Part shown: positions 53,613 to 61,779 of the stretch, one piece after another
Layout of the letters: each line of letters begins with the position of its first letter
Numbering within the stretch: the stretch's first letter is position 1
Origin: Pseudomonas maioricensis
GTDB taxonomy: Bacteria; Pseudomonadota; Gammaproteobacteria; Pseudomonadales; Pseudomonadaceae
Direction: 5' to 3'
Assembly: GCF_022790535.1 (NCBI RefSeq)
Contig: NZ_LOHG01000007.1
Span: 243,792-305,570 of the forward strand
Length of the DNA: 61,779 bases
Notes under the pieces: generated by a model
The model's input: the letters and a program-made list of their open reading frames with translations, nothing else
What the model was told of the DNA's origin: nothing
The model's database searches: none
Program-made: the position numbers and the translations under genes

Positions 53613-55883
53613 ATGAGCTTCGGCGCCGATGAAGAGATCCTTCAGGATTTTCTGGTAGAGGCCGGCGAAATTCTGGAGCAGTTGTCTGAACAATTGGTCG
53701 AGCTGGAAAGCCGACCGGATGACGCAGATCTGCTCAATGCAATTTTTCGCGGTTTTCACACTGTAAAAGGGGGCGCCGGCTTCCTCCAGCTCCATGAGCT
53801 GGTGGAGTGCTGCCACATCGCCGAGAACGTCTTCGACATCCTGCGTAAGGGTGAGCGTCGGGTTGATTCGGAATTGATGGACGTGGTCCTGGAAGCGCTG
53901 GATGCGGTCAACGCGATGTTCAGCCAGGTGCGCGAACGTAGCGAAGTGACTCCGGCTACACCGGAATTGCTCGCGGCATTGGCGCGGCTGGCTGAGCCAG
54001 CATCGGCTGACGAAGCTCCTGCGGCAGAAGCCGTGGAAGAAGTAGAAGAGGCACCTGTTGAAGCTGCCGCTGAAGCCGCTTCAGACGAGATCACTGATAC
54101 CGAATTCGAGCACTTGCTTGATCAGCTCAATTCCGCGAAAGAGCAGCCAGCGGCTGCTGCCGCGCCGTCCACTGGCGTAGCGGCATCCGATGAGATCACC
54201 GATTCGGAATTCGAATCGCTGCTCGATCAGTTACACGGCAAAGGCCAGTTTGCTGCAGACAGTGCAGCGCCTGCTGCCGTCGCTCCAGTTGCCGCACCCG
54301 CTGGCAAAGCGGAAAGCGGCGACATCACCGACGATGAATTTGAAGCATTGCTCGATCAGTTGCATGGCAAGGGTTCGTTCGATCCTTCCGCCGCAGCGGC
54401 TCCTGCTCCTGCTGCGGCGGCACCTGCTGCCAGCGCACCGGCGGGGAAGGGCGATGAAATCACCGACAACGAATTTGAAGCGCTGCTCGACGAGCTGCAC
54501 GGCAAAGGCAAGTTCGAGCCTGACGTAGCGGCGGTTGCTGCACCTGCTGCGGCCGTGTCGGCGCCTGCCAAGCCCGCAGCACCGGCGGCCAAGCCTGCTC
54601 CGGCTGCAGCGGCCAAACCGGCAGCCGCGCCAGCGCCCGCCAAGGCTGCTGCACCTGCTCCTGCGCCAGCCAAGCCCGCTGCGCCACCGGCCGAGAAGCC
54701 GGTCGCCTCGGAAGCGGAAACCACCGTACGGGTTGATACCGCGCGCCTGGACGAGATCATGAACATGGTCGGCGAACTGGTGCTGGTGCGTAACCGTCTG
54801 GTACGCCTGGGTCTCAACAGTGGCGATGAAGCCATGTCCAAGGCCGTTTCCAACCTTGATGTGGTGACAGCTGACTTGCAGACCGCGGTGATGAAGACCC
54901 GGATGCAGCCGATCAAGAAAGTGTTCGGTCGCTTCCCACGATTGGTACGTGACCTGGCTCGCCAGCTCAAGAAAGAGATCAACCTGGAACTGGTCGGTGA
55001 AGAGACCGATCTGGACAAGAACCTCGTAGAGGCGCTTGCCGATCCACTGGTCCACTTGGTGCGTAACGCGGTCGACCACGGTGTAGAAACCCCGGAAGAG
55101 CGTGAGGCATCAGGCAAGCCGCGTGGCGGACGGGTCATTCTCTCTGCCGAGCAGGAAGGCGACCACATCCTGTTGTCGATCTCTGACGACGGCAAGGGCA
55201 TGGACCCGAATGTCTTGCGCGCCATTGCGGTCAAGCGTGGCGTGATGGACAAGGACGCTGCTGATCGCCTGAGCGACACCGACTGCTACAACCTGATTTT
55301 TGCGCCAGGTTTCTCGACCAAAACCGAGATCTCCGACGTGTCGGGCCGTGGTGTGGGCATGGACGTGGTGAAAACCAAGATTGCCCAGCTCAACGGTACG
55401 ATCAACATTTACTCGACCAAGGGTCAGGGCTCGAAGATCGTCATCAAGGTGCCGTTGACCCTGGCAATCATGCCGACCCTGATGGTGATGCTGGGCAATC
55501 AGGCCTTCGCATTCCCGCTGGTCAACGTCAACGAGATCTTCCACCTGGACCTGTCGACTACCAACGTTGTTGATGGTCAGGAAGTGGTAATCGTCCGTGA
55601 CAAGGCACTGCCGCTGTTCTACCTCAAGCGCTGGCTGGTCAGCTCGGCCGTCCACGAAGAGCAGCATGAAGGGCATGTGGTGATTCTTTCGGTGGGCACC
55701 CAGCGTATCGGCTTCGTGGTCGATCAGTTGGTGGGCCAGGAAGAGGTGGTCATCAAGCCGCTGGGTAAAATGTTGCAGGGGACACCTGGCATGTCTGGCG
55801 CCACCATCACCGGTGACGGTCGCATTGCCTTGATTCTCGATGTGCCGAGTATGCTCAAGCGGTACGCCGCACGGCGTATTTGA
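53613..55883 (+). CDS. cheA: Chemotaxis histidine kinase CheA
   Basis: CheA is the kinase of the chemoreceptor array. P1 (1-105) carries phosphoacceptor His49 in FRGFHTVKGGAG. Residues 128-368 are Ala/Pro/Glu-rich linker with four copies of an acidic motif, DEITD-EFE-LLD, at about 158-172, 193-211, 237-254 and 281-299; the last three end in LHGKG. I see no canonical P2 (CheY-binding) fold there. P3 dimerisation (about 370-435), P4 kinase (about 445-620, with RNAVDHGVETPEERE and SGRGVGMDVVK boxes) and P5 CheW-like domain (620-756) are complete. The repeats may dock CheY, ParP or both. Length 756. Confidence 0.97.
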   Translation: MSFGADEEILQDFLVEAGEILEQLSEQLVELESRPDDADLLNAIFRGFHTVKGGAGFLQLHELVECCHIAENVFDILRKGERRVDSELMDVVLEALDAVNAMFSQVRERSEVTPATPELLAALARLAEPASADEAPAAEAVEEVEEAPVEAAAEAASDEITDTEFEHLLDQLNSAKEQPAAAAAPSTGVAASDEITDSEFESLLDQLHGKGQFAADSAAPAAVAPVAAPAGKAESGDITDDEFEALLDQLHGKGSFDPSAAAAPAPAAAAPAASAPAGKGDEITDNEFEALLDELHGKGKFEPDVAAVAAPAAAVSAPAKPAAPAAKPAPAAAAKPAAAPAPAKAAAPAPAPAKPAAPPAEKPVASEAETTVRVDTARLDEIMNMVGELVLVRNRLVRLGLNSGDEAMSKAVSNLDVVTADLQTAVMKTRMQPIKKVFGRFPRLVRDLARQLKKEINLELVGEETDLDKNLVEALADPLVHLVRNAVDHGVETPEEREASGKPRGGRVILSAEQEGDHILLSISDDGKGMDPNVLRAIAVKRGVMDKDAADRLSDTDCYNLIFAPGFSTKTEISDVSGRGVGMDVVKTKIAQLNGTINIYSTKGQGSKIVIKVPLTLAIMPTLMVMLGNQAFAFPLVNVNEIFHLDLSTTNVVDGQEVVIVRDKALPLFYLKRWLVSSAVHEEQHEGHVVILSVGTQRIGFVVDQLVGQEEVVIKPLGKMLQGTPGMSGATITGDGRIALILDVPSMLKRYAARRI

Positions 55884-55887
55884 TTCT

Positions 55888-55919
55888 GGTGTCACGGGCA
55901 GACAACTGTCCGTGACGCC
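55888..55919 (+). other. Hairpin between cheA and cheB
   Basis: A 14-base-pair stem with two G-U pairs (55888-55901/55906-55919) and loop acaa starts a few bases after the cheA stop. No T tract follows, so it may be an mRNA-stabilising or attenuating structure rather than an intrinsic terminator. I see nothing else in the 238-base gap to cheB. Confidence 0.5.
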
Positions 55920-56121
55920 TGGTCAGGCGGTGTCGAAAACGCTGCGAATGGATGCGAGGCAATAACAATGACGAGTCGCAGACGCAGTTGGCAAAAGAGT
56001 GTGTGCGTCCCGTGACCTTTTGAGGCCTGCTTCGATCGGTTTTTCTGTCGTTGGGTGAAGCTTGCTTCAACGGCGCGTCGCATAGCGCAGCAGTTTCCGT
56101 GCAGCCTGTAATGGAGTGTTT

Positions 56122-57300
56122 ATGGTAGTCAAGGTATTGGTGGTGGATGACTCCGGTTTCTTCCGCCGCCGCGTCACGGAAATTCTTTCTTCAGACCCAA
56201 ACATCAAGGTTGTCGGTACCGCGAGCAACGGCAAGGAAGCGATTGATCTGGTGCTGTCGCTCAAACCTGACGTGATTACCATGGACTACGAAATGCCCAT
56301 GATGGACGGCATCACTGCTGTTCGCCAAATCATGCAGCGCAGTCCAACCCCGGTGCTGATGTTCTCCTCGCTGACCCACGAAGGTGCCCGCGTTACGCTG
56401 GATGCCCTGGACGCCGGTGCGGTGGATTTCCTGCCCAAGAATTTTGAAGACATTTCGCGTAACCCGCAGAAGGTCAAGCAACTGCTGTGCGAAAAGGTCC
56501 ACAGCATCTCGCGCAGTAATCGCCGTGGCTTGAGTGGTTCGGCTCCGGTGGCAGCGCCTGCAGTCGCCCCGGTTTCATCTCCAGCTCATTCCCCGACTCA
56601 TACATCAACCGCTGCCCCTGCCACCGGCAGAACGGCCAGCCCGGCTCCAGCGCGCCCGATAACTCCGCGTGCGGCACCTGCGCCCGCTCCGGCGGCAAGC
56701 GGTTCGCACCCGCCGTTGTCAGGTATACCCAAGCGCAAGGCTTACAAGCTGGTCGCTATCGGCACCTCGACGGGCGGCCCGGTAGCCTTGCAGCGGGTGC
56801 TGACTCAGCTGCCTGCCAATTTTCCTGCGCCTATCGTACTGATTCAGCACATGCCCGCAGCATTCACCAAGGCCTTCGCCGAGCGTTTGGACAAGCTGTG
56901 CAAGATCAGCGTCAAGGAAGCGGAGGATGGCGACATCCTGCGTCCAGGCCTCGCGCTGTTGGCCCCGGGTGGCAAGCAGATGATGATCGATGGTCGCGGT
57001 GCGGTGAAAATCCTGCCAGGCGATGAGCGTCTGAATTACAAGCCTTGCGTAGATATCACCTTTGGTTCGGCGGCCAAATCGTATGGCGACAAGGTGCTGG
57101 CGGTCGTGCTTACCGGCATGGGCGCGGATGGTCGTGAGGGCGCGCGTTTACTCAAGCAAGGTGGCAGTCACGTCTGGGCTCAGGATGAAGCAAGCTGCGT
57201 GATCTATGGCATGCCAATGGCGATTGTCAAAGCTGACCTGGCGGACGCGATCTACAGTCTGGACGATATCGGCCGGCACTTGGTGGAGGCGTGTGTCTGA
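56122..57300 (+). CDS. cheB: Chemoreceptor methylesterase/deamidase CheB
   Basis: CheB demethylates or deamidates chemoreceptors when phosphorylated by CheA. The start at ATG 56122 (392 residues) has ggag five bases upstream. Receiver domain 1-120 with Asp55 in [12 protein letters not shown]; Ala/Pro-rich linker about 140-200; C-terminal esterase with Ser in GTSTGG, His in [10 protein letters not shown] and Asp in LTGMGADG. Its stop overlaps the motC ATG. Confidence 0.97.
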   Translation: MVVKVLVVDDSGFFRRRVTEILSSDPNIKVVGTASNGKEAIDLVLSLKPDVITMDYEMPMMDGITAVRQIMQRSPTPVLMFSSLTHEGARVTLDALDAGAVDFLPKNFEDISRNPQKVKQLLCEKVHSISRSNRRGLSGSAPVAAPAVAPVSSPAHSPTHTSTAAPATGRTASPAPARPITPRAAPAPAPAASGSHPPLSGIPKRKAYKLVAIGTSTGGPVALQRVLTQLPANFPAPIVLIQHMPAAFTKAFAERLDKLCKISVKEAEDGDILRPGLALLAPGGKQMMIDGRGAVKILPGDERLNYKPCVDITFGSAAKSYGDKVLAVVLTGMGADGREGARLLKQGGSHVWAQDEASCVIYGMPMAIVKADLADAIYSLDDIGRHLVEACV

Positions 57301-58040
57301 TGGATGTTTTGAGTCTGATCGGTCTCATCCTCGCGTTCATTGCAATTGTCGGCGGTAACTATCTGGAAGGTGGACATCTGTCCGCCTTGCTCAATGGTCC
57401 TGCGGCATTGATCGTCATTGGCGGTACCCTGGCAGCATCAATGCTGCAGTCGCCCATGAGCGCTTTCAAACGGGCTATTCAAATTGGTATCTGGATTCTG
57501 TTTCCGCCGCGCATTGATCTGGCGGGCGGCATCGACCGGGTGGTCAACTGGAGCATGACCGCACGCAAGGAAGGTTTGCTGGGGCTTGAGTCGGTTGCCG
57601 ACGCCGAGCCTGATACCTACGCTCGCAAAGGCTTGCAACTGCTGGTGGATGGGGCTGAGCCACAAGCGATTCGCAGCATCCTGGAAGTCGATTTTCTGAC
57701 CCAGGAGCACCGTGATGTCCAGGCCGCCAAAGTATTCGAAAGCATGGGCGGCTATGCGCCGACCATCGGCATCATCGGTGCGGTGATGGGCCTTATTCAC
57801 GTCATGGGTAATCTGGCCGATCCGAGTCAGTTGGGCAGCGGTATTGCCGTGGCGTTCGTAGCCACTATTTATGGCGTGGCTTCGGCCAACCTGATTCTGT
57901 TGCCGGTTGCCAACAAGCTCAAGGGCATTGCCTTGCGTCAGTCGCGTTATCGGGAAATGCTCCTCGAAGGTCTGCTGTCCATTGCCGAGGGTGAGAACCC
58001 GCGCTCCATTGAACTCAAGCTGCAAGGCTTCATGGAGTAA
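57300..58040 (+). CDS. motC: Flagellar stator protein MotC (MotA/PomA type)
   Basis: MotC is the pentameric ion-channel subunit of one of the two Pseudomonas stators. The 246-residue product from ATG 57300 has four membrane segments, including the TIGIIGAVMGLIHVMGNL stretch and FVATIYGVASANLILLPVANKL. The cytoplasmic loop carries the charged residues expected to meet FliG. It overlaps the last base of the cheB stop and is followed by motD. Confidence 0.96.
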   Translation: MDVLSLIGLILAFIAIVGGNYLEGGHLSALLNGPAALIVIGGTLAASMLQSPMSAFKRAIQIGIWILFPPRIDLAGGIDRVVNWSMTARKEGLLGLESVADAEPDTYARKGLQLLVDGAEPQAIRSILEVDFLTQEHRDVQAAKVFESMGGYAPTIGIIGAVMGLIHVMGNLADPSQLGSGIAVAFVATIYGVASANLILLPVANKLKGIALRQSRYREMLLEGLLSIAEGENPRSIELKLQGFME

Positions 58041-58046
58041 TACGCC

Positions 58047-58934
58047 ATGGCTCGACGTCGTCGACCCGAAGAGCACGAAAATCACGAGCGCTGGCTGGTG
58101 TCTTACGCGGACTTCATCACGCTGCTGTTTGCCTTTTTTGTCGTGATGTATTCGATTTCGTCTATCAACGAAGGCAAGTACAAGATCCTTTCCGAGGCCT
58201 TGGTCGGTGTATTCAACGACTCCGAGCGCAGCATGAAGCCGATCCCCATCGGTGAGCAGCGCCCACTGTCGGTCAAACCGGCCGAGCCCCTGGTCAGGGA
58301 CAGCGAGCAAGTCGACGCGGGCATCGGCCAGAACACCACTGATCCGCTCAAGGAAATTGCCGACGATGTACGTGCGGGCTTCGGCGACCTGATCAAATCC
58401 AATCAGATGACGGTGCGCGGCAACGAGCTGTGGATTGAAATCGAACTCAGCTCAGGCCTGCTGTTCGGTAGCGGTGACGCCATTCCGAGCGACAAGGCGT
58501 TCACGATCATTGAAAAAGTCGCGAAGATCATCAAGCCATTCGACAACCCGATTCACGTCGAAGGTTTTACCGATGACCAGCCGATCAGCACCTCGCAGTT
58601 CCCGACCAACTGGGAACTCTCTTCGGCGCGCTCGTCGAGCATCGTACGGATGCTCGCGATGGAAGGGCTTAACCCCGCCCGCATGGCCTCGGTAGGGTAT
58701 GGCGAATTCCAGCCAGTGGCTTCCAATGCGACGGCCGAAGGGCGTGGTCGCAACCGTCGGGTGGTGCTGGTGATCTCCCGTAATCTGGACGTGCGCCGTA
58801 GCCTGACCGCTTCAGGCTCGGCCAATGCGCAACCGGATGCTGCCTTGCGCCGTGCTGGCACACAAACTGCACCTGCGCCTGTCAACCCGGCGGTTCGCAG
58901 CAATACCGTCAATTCTTCGTCACCCGTACGATAG
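58047..58934 (+). CDS. motD: Flagellar stator protein MotD (MotB type)
   Basis: MotD is the peptidoglycan-anchoring stator subunit paired with MotC. The 295-residue product has a basic N terminus, one membrane segment with the proton-binding Asp22 (WLVSYADFITLLFAFFVVMY), a plug/linker region and an OmpA-type peptidoglycan-binding domain (about 145-250, with VEGFTDDQPI and NWELSSARSS). The tail is Ala/Asn-rich. Confidence 0.96.
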   Translation: MARRRRPEEHENHERWLVSYADFITLLFAFFVVMYSISSINEGKYKILSEALVGVFNDSERSMKPIPIGEQRPLSVKPAEPLVRDSEQVDAGIGQNTTDPLKEIADDVRAGFGDLIKSNQMTVRGNELWIEIELSSGLLFGSGDAIPSDKAFTIIEKVAKIIKPFDNPIHVEGFTDDQPISTSQFPTNWELSSARSSSIVRMLAMEGLNPARMASVGYGEFQPVASNATAEGRGRNRRVVLVISRNLDVRRSLTASGSANAQPDAALRRAGTQTAPAPVNPAVRSNTVNSSSPVR

Positions 58935-58978
58935 TCGTTTCTCGGTATGGCCACGCCATTACGGGAGGAAGAGCACAC

Positions 58979-59767
58979 ATGAGAGTCTGGGCAGTAGCCA
59001 ATCAAAAAGGTGGCGTGGGTAAAACCACTTCGACCATCGCGTTAGCGGGGCTGTTGGCCGATGCGGGCAAGCGCGTGGTTGTGGTCGATCTCGACCCCCA
59101 TGGCTCGATGACCAGCTACTTCGGTCACGACCCTGACCTGCTTGAACACAGCGTCTTTGACCTGTTCCTGAACAAAGGCAATATCCCCGATGGCTTGCCC
59201 GGCCAGTTGTTATTGCCGACCAGCGATCAGCGCATTTCCCTGCTGCCTTCGAGCACTGCACTGGCCACGCTTGAGCGCCAGTCACCCGGCCAGAGTGGCC
59301 TTGGGCTGGTAATCGCCAAAAGCCTGGCGCAGCTCTGGCAGGATTTCGACTACGCTTTGATCGATAGCCCACCCTTGTTGGGTGTCTTGATGGTCAATGC
59401 ATTGGCGGCGAGTCAGCAGTTGGTGATCCCGGTGCAGACTGAGTTCCTTGCCGTCAAAGGTCTTGAGCGCATGGTCAACACCCTGGCGATGATCAACCGT
59501 TCACGTAAAGTCCCGTTGCCCTACACCATCGTGCCCACCTTGTTTGACCGGCGCACACAGGCGTCCATGGGGACCCTTAAATTGTTGCGTGACAGCTTTC
59601 CCGAGCATGTCTGGAAAGCTTATGTGCCCGTGGACACCCGTTTGCGCGATGCGAGCCGCAAGGGTGTCACGCCTTCTCAGTTCGACAACAAAAGCCGTGC
59701 GGTGCTGGCCTATCGGGCTTTGCTCAAGCATTTGTTGTCCGAGCAGCTCGTGGCGCAGGTGGCTTGA
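58979..59767 (+). CDS. parC: ParA-like polar positioning ATPase ParC
   Basis: A 262-residue ParA-family ATPase with Walker A QKGGVGKTTST (about 9-19) and VVVVDLDPHGSMTSYFG. In Vibrio and Pseudomonas the gene at this place, between the che/mot genes and parP-cheW, encodes ParC, which brings chemotaxis arrays to the pole with ParP. It is named here for that function and is unrelated to topoisomerase IV ParC. Confidence 0.93.
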   Translation: MRVWAVANQKGGVGKTTSTIALAGLLADAGKRVVVVDLDPHGSMTSYFGHDPDLLEHSVFDLFLNKGNIPDGLPGQLLLPTSDQRISLLPSSTALATLERQSPGQSGLGLVIAKSLAQLWQDFDYALIDSPPLLGVLMVNALAASQQLVIPVQTEFLAVKGLERMVNTLAMINRSRKVPLPYTIVPTLFDRRTQASMGTLKLLRDSFPEHVWKAYVPVDTRLRDASRKGVTPSQFDNKSRAVLAYRALLKHLLSEQLVAQVA

Positions 59768-59768
59768 G

Positions 59769-59885
59769 ATGAGCACGCAGTCTTTATTTTCGACAGGCAC
59801 GCAGAACCATTCAAGTCGGGGCTTACATTGGCCGATAACTCATTCAAGCGGTAATCGCGTCAATCATTGTGTGGCACCTGTATGA
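59769..59885 (+). CDS. Possible 38-residue linker ORF between parC and parP
   Basis: ATG 59769 begins one base after the parC stop, with AGGTGG six bases upstream. The stop TGA overlaps the parP ATG (ATGA). parP itself has no good ribosome site, so this ORF could serve as a coupling leader. The 38-residue product (starting MSTQSLFSTGTQ) resembles nothing I know and need not function as a protein. Confidence 0.4.
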   Translation: MSTQSLFSTGTQNHSSRGLHWPITHSSGNRVNHCVAPV

Positions 59886-60781
59886 ACCTGAATCGGCCTG
59901 TAGAGATAGCAACACGACCGCAGTTGGCACTGCAGTCTTATCTGGATGCGCTGCTTCAGGACGCCACTGAAGATCTGCCCGAAGTATTGCCGGACGAGCC
60001 GAAGCTCGCAGAAGATGATTTTGAAGCAGCGGTGCGTGAAGAGCAGGAGCATGACAAGCGCATGCAGGCTCTGGCGACACCGATTGCTGTGGCCGTTGCT
60101 GCGCCTGCGCCTGTTGCCGTACCCGTTGCAGTTGCTGCACCGGTGGAGGTCCCGGTCGCCGCCCCCGTGGTGGCGCGGGTTGAAGTTGAAGTCGTGCCGG
60201 AAGTTGCAAAGGTGGTTTCGGTACCGACAGCAGAATTGATCGAGCCGGTTGCCGATGTTCATCTGGCAACCGCCCAGCGCACACCCACGCCGCCGCCTAC
60301 CAGCGACGGTCGGCCTGCCTGGGCAGAGGAGCCGTTCGAATGCCTGTTGTTTGATGTGGCCGGTTTGACGTTGGCCGTGCCGCTGGTGTGTCTGGGGTCG
60401 ATTTATCCCCTGGCCGGACATGATTTGACGCCGCTGTTTGGTCAGCCGGAATGGTTCCTCGGAATCCTGCCGAGCCAGAGTGGCAACCTGAAAGTCCTGG
60501 ATACCGCGCGCTGGATCATGCCGGACCGGTACCGCGACGACTTTCGTCAGGGCTTGCAGTATGTAATTTCGGTTCAGGGTTATGAATGGGGGTTGGCGGT
60601 GCATCAGGTCAGCCGCTCATTGCGTCTTGACCCGAGCGAGATCAAATGGCGTACCCAGCGAGGGCAACGTCCCTGGTTGGCGGGCACAGTGATAGAGCAC
60701 ATGTGCGCCTTGCTGGATGTTTCAGAGTTGGCCGAGTTGATAGCCAGTGGCGCGGTCAAGCAGATGCACAAAACCAAATAA
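59882..60781 (+). CDS. parP: CheW-domain array-positioning protein ParP
   Basis: ParP links the polar ParC system to chemotaxis arrays by binding CheA and receptors through its C-terminal CheW-like (AIF) domain. The 299-residue product has an acidic N-terminal segment (LDALLQDATEDLPEVL), an Ala/Val/Pro-rich linker (about 65-140) and the CheW-like domain from about 153 (ECLLFDVAGLTLAVPLVCLGSI) to 290. Start ATG 59882 overlaps the stop of a tiny upstream ORF; an in-frame GTG at 59867 is an alternative. Neighbours parC and cheW make the identification firm. Confidence 0.9.
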   Translation: MNLNRPVEIATRPQLALQSYLDALLQDATEDLPEVLPDEPKLAEDDFEAAVREEQEHDKRMQALATPIAVAVAAPAPVAVPVAVAAPVEVPVAAPVVARVEVEVVPEVAKVVSVPTAELIEPVADVHLATAQRTPTPPPTSDGRPAWAEEPFECLLFDVAGLTLAVPLVCLGSIYPLAGHDLTPLFGQPEWFLGILPSQSGNLKVLDTARWIMPDRYRDDFRQGLQYVISVQGYEWGLAVHQVSRSLRLDPSEIKWRTQRGQRPWLAGTVIEHMCALLDVSELAELIASGAVKQMHKTK

Positions 60782-60838
60782 TCAAGAGGGGGCGTAGAGC
60801 ACGTCTCCTGCACAGCACACACGCGAGGGGTTGGGGTT

Positions 60839-61318
60839 ATGAAGAAGTCGTCCGCACAAGGTTCCGAAGATCCTATTCTGCAGTGGGTTACCTTCCGCCT
60901 GGATAATGAGTCTTACGGCATCAACGTGATGCAGGTCCAGGAAGTGCTGCGCTATACCGAGATCGCGCCAGTACCGGGTGCTCCAAGCTATGTGCTGGGT
61001 ATCATTAACCTGCGCGGTAACGTCGTGACCGTGATCGACACGCGTCAGCGTTTTGGTCTGGACCCGGTTGAAGTCAGCGACAACACGCGTATCGTGATCA
61101 TCGAAGCTGACAAGCAAGTGGTCGGGATTCTGGTCGACAGCGTTGCTGAAGTGGTTTATCTGCGTCAGTCTGAGGTGGAAACCGCACCTAACGTGGGTAA
61201 CGACGAGTCCGCCAAGTTCATTCAGGGCGTGTGCAACAAGAACGGTGAGTTGTTGATCCTTGTTGAACTGGACAAGATGATGTCTGAAGAAGAGTGGTCC
61301 GAGCTGGAGAACATCTGA
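60839..61318 (+). CDS. cheW: Chemotaxis coupling protein CheW
   Basis: CheW bridges chemoreceptors and CheA. The 159-residue product is a single CheW domain with LQWVTFRLDNESYGINVMQV, the receptor-contact block VPGAPSYVLGIINLRGNVV and VDSVAEVVYLR. Its stop abuts the TTG start of the next gene. Confidence 0.97.
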   Translation: MKKSSAQGSEDPILQWVTFRLDNESYGINVMQVQEVLRYTEIAPVPGAPSYVLGIINLRGNVVTVIDTRQRFGLDPVEVSDNTRIVIIEADKQVVGILVDSVAEVVYLRQSEVETAPNVGNDESAKFIQGVCNKNGELLILVELDKMMSEEEWSELENI

Positions 61319-61720
61319 TTGATTCTTGAGGTAGCTGTCATTTTCCTGGGGGTTCTCTGGGTAGTGACCCTGGGTTTGTTCATCACGTACACGAAGCGCC
61401 AGCGCCAGCTCGACCTGAAGAGGGAAGAGCTGGACGCTTTGCGTGATCAGCGCTTTCGGGAGCTGGCCAGGCGTGTGGATCATTTCCAGAGCGGTACCGT
61501 CAAGATGGGTGAGGCTTTGCACGAGTTGCGGGCAACTGTCGGGCCTTTGCCTGACAAACTCACTGCGTTGGAACAGCGCGATCCGTCGACGTTGTCTTTT
61601 GCTCAGGCAGCGCGCCTGGTCGGCATGGGCGCCAGTGTCGACGAACTCACCCAGGCCTGTGGTTTGACTCAGGCAGAGGCTCAGTTGATGAGCAAGTTGC
61701 ATAGTCATAATCAGGGGTGA
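61319..61720 (+). CDS. fipA: DUF2802 membrane protein, FipA-like polar determinant
   Basis: A 133-residue protein with one N-terminal membrane segment (about 2-24, ILEVAVIFLGVLWVVTLGLFI), a coiled-coil region (about 26-95) and a C-terminal DUF2802 segment (SFAQAARLVGMGASVDELTQACGL-type block, about 102-126). DUF2802 proteins encoded next to cheW in polar-flagellate gammaproteobacteria have been named FipA and recruit or stabilise FlhF at the pole. TTG start, directly after the cheW stop. Confidence 0.82.
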   Translation: MILEVAVIFLGVLWVVTLGLFITYTKRQRQLDLKREELDALRDQRFRELARRVDHFQSGTVKMGEALHELRATVGPLPDKLTALEQRDPSTLSFAQAARLVGMGASVDELTQACGLTQAEAQLMSKLHSHNQG

Positions 61721-61779
61721 TATCGGACGCTCCTCCATCTTGTGGGGGCATATCCGTTTCTGTGGTGATGGCGGATATT

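Noticed and set aside
54084..54510. CheA linker repeats as a sequencing or assembly artefact
   Set aside because: The four copies differ in codons and residues and the frame stays open to a complete kinase.
1..61779. Mobile elements, CRISPR arrays, prophage or defence genes
   Set aside because: No transposase, integrase, regular spacer array or phage gene was seen; the only repeats are REP-type and within-gene repeats.

Overview
The window is a chromosomal flagellar and chemotaxis supercluster from a gamma-proteobacterium of the genus Pseudomonas, most likely the Pseudomonas syringae group. Three things point there: the Pseudomonas-type regulators fleQ, fleS, fleR and fleN; a 282-residue flagellin whose residues 30-51 match the P. 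syringae version of the flg22 epitope; and a glycosylation island (two giant glycosyltransferases plus a ketoacyl-ACP synthase III-like gene) between flgL and fliC, the arrangement described for P. syringae pathovars. All genes but one small ORF lie on the + strand.

Layout. 170-3220: sigma54 promoter, flgBCDE and a terminator. 3321-5116: a second, longer hook-protein paralog. 5117-5308 (minus): a small secreted protein. 5546-14221: sigma54 promoter and flgFGHIJKL. 14313-22090: glycosylation island. 22379-26155: sigma28-type promoter, fliC, flaG, fliD, fliS, fliT. 26180-30566: fleQ, then fleSR from its own sigma54 promoter. 30743-36699: sigma54 promoter and fliEFGHIJ. 36829-39243: an HsbA/HsbR/HptB-type signalling module. 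39274-40724: fliK. 41037-46531: fliLMNOPQR-flhB. 46867-52100: flhA, flhF, fleN, fliA. 52380-61720: cheY, cheZ, cheA, cheB, motC, motD, parC, parP, cheW and a DUF2802 gene (fipA).

How it works together. FleQ with sigma54, then FleSR, would drive the basal-body, hook and export operons through seven -24/-12 promoters that can be read here (GG-N10-GC spacing in each). FliA (sigma28) would drive fliC. FlhF, FleN and FipA set polar placement and number of flagella. ParC and ParP place the chemotaxis array, and MotC/MotD form one stator.

Most unusual points: a second FlgE with a tandemly duplicated outer domain; a tandem repeat inside a long FlgL; a CheA without a recognisable P2 domain but with four copies of an acidic DEITD-EFE-LLD motif; a 38-codon ORF that couples parC to parP; multi-module flagellin glycosyltransferases with degenerate metal-binding motifs; and flagellin changes at two positions that are glycosylated in a studied pathovar. 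REP-type inverted repeats sit in several intergenic gaps. I saw no insertion sequence, CRISPR array, tRNA or rRNA.
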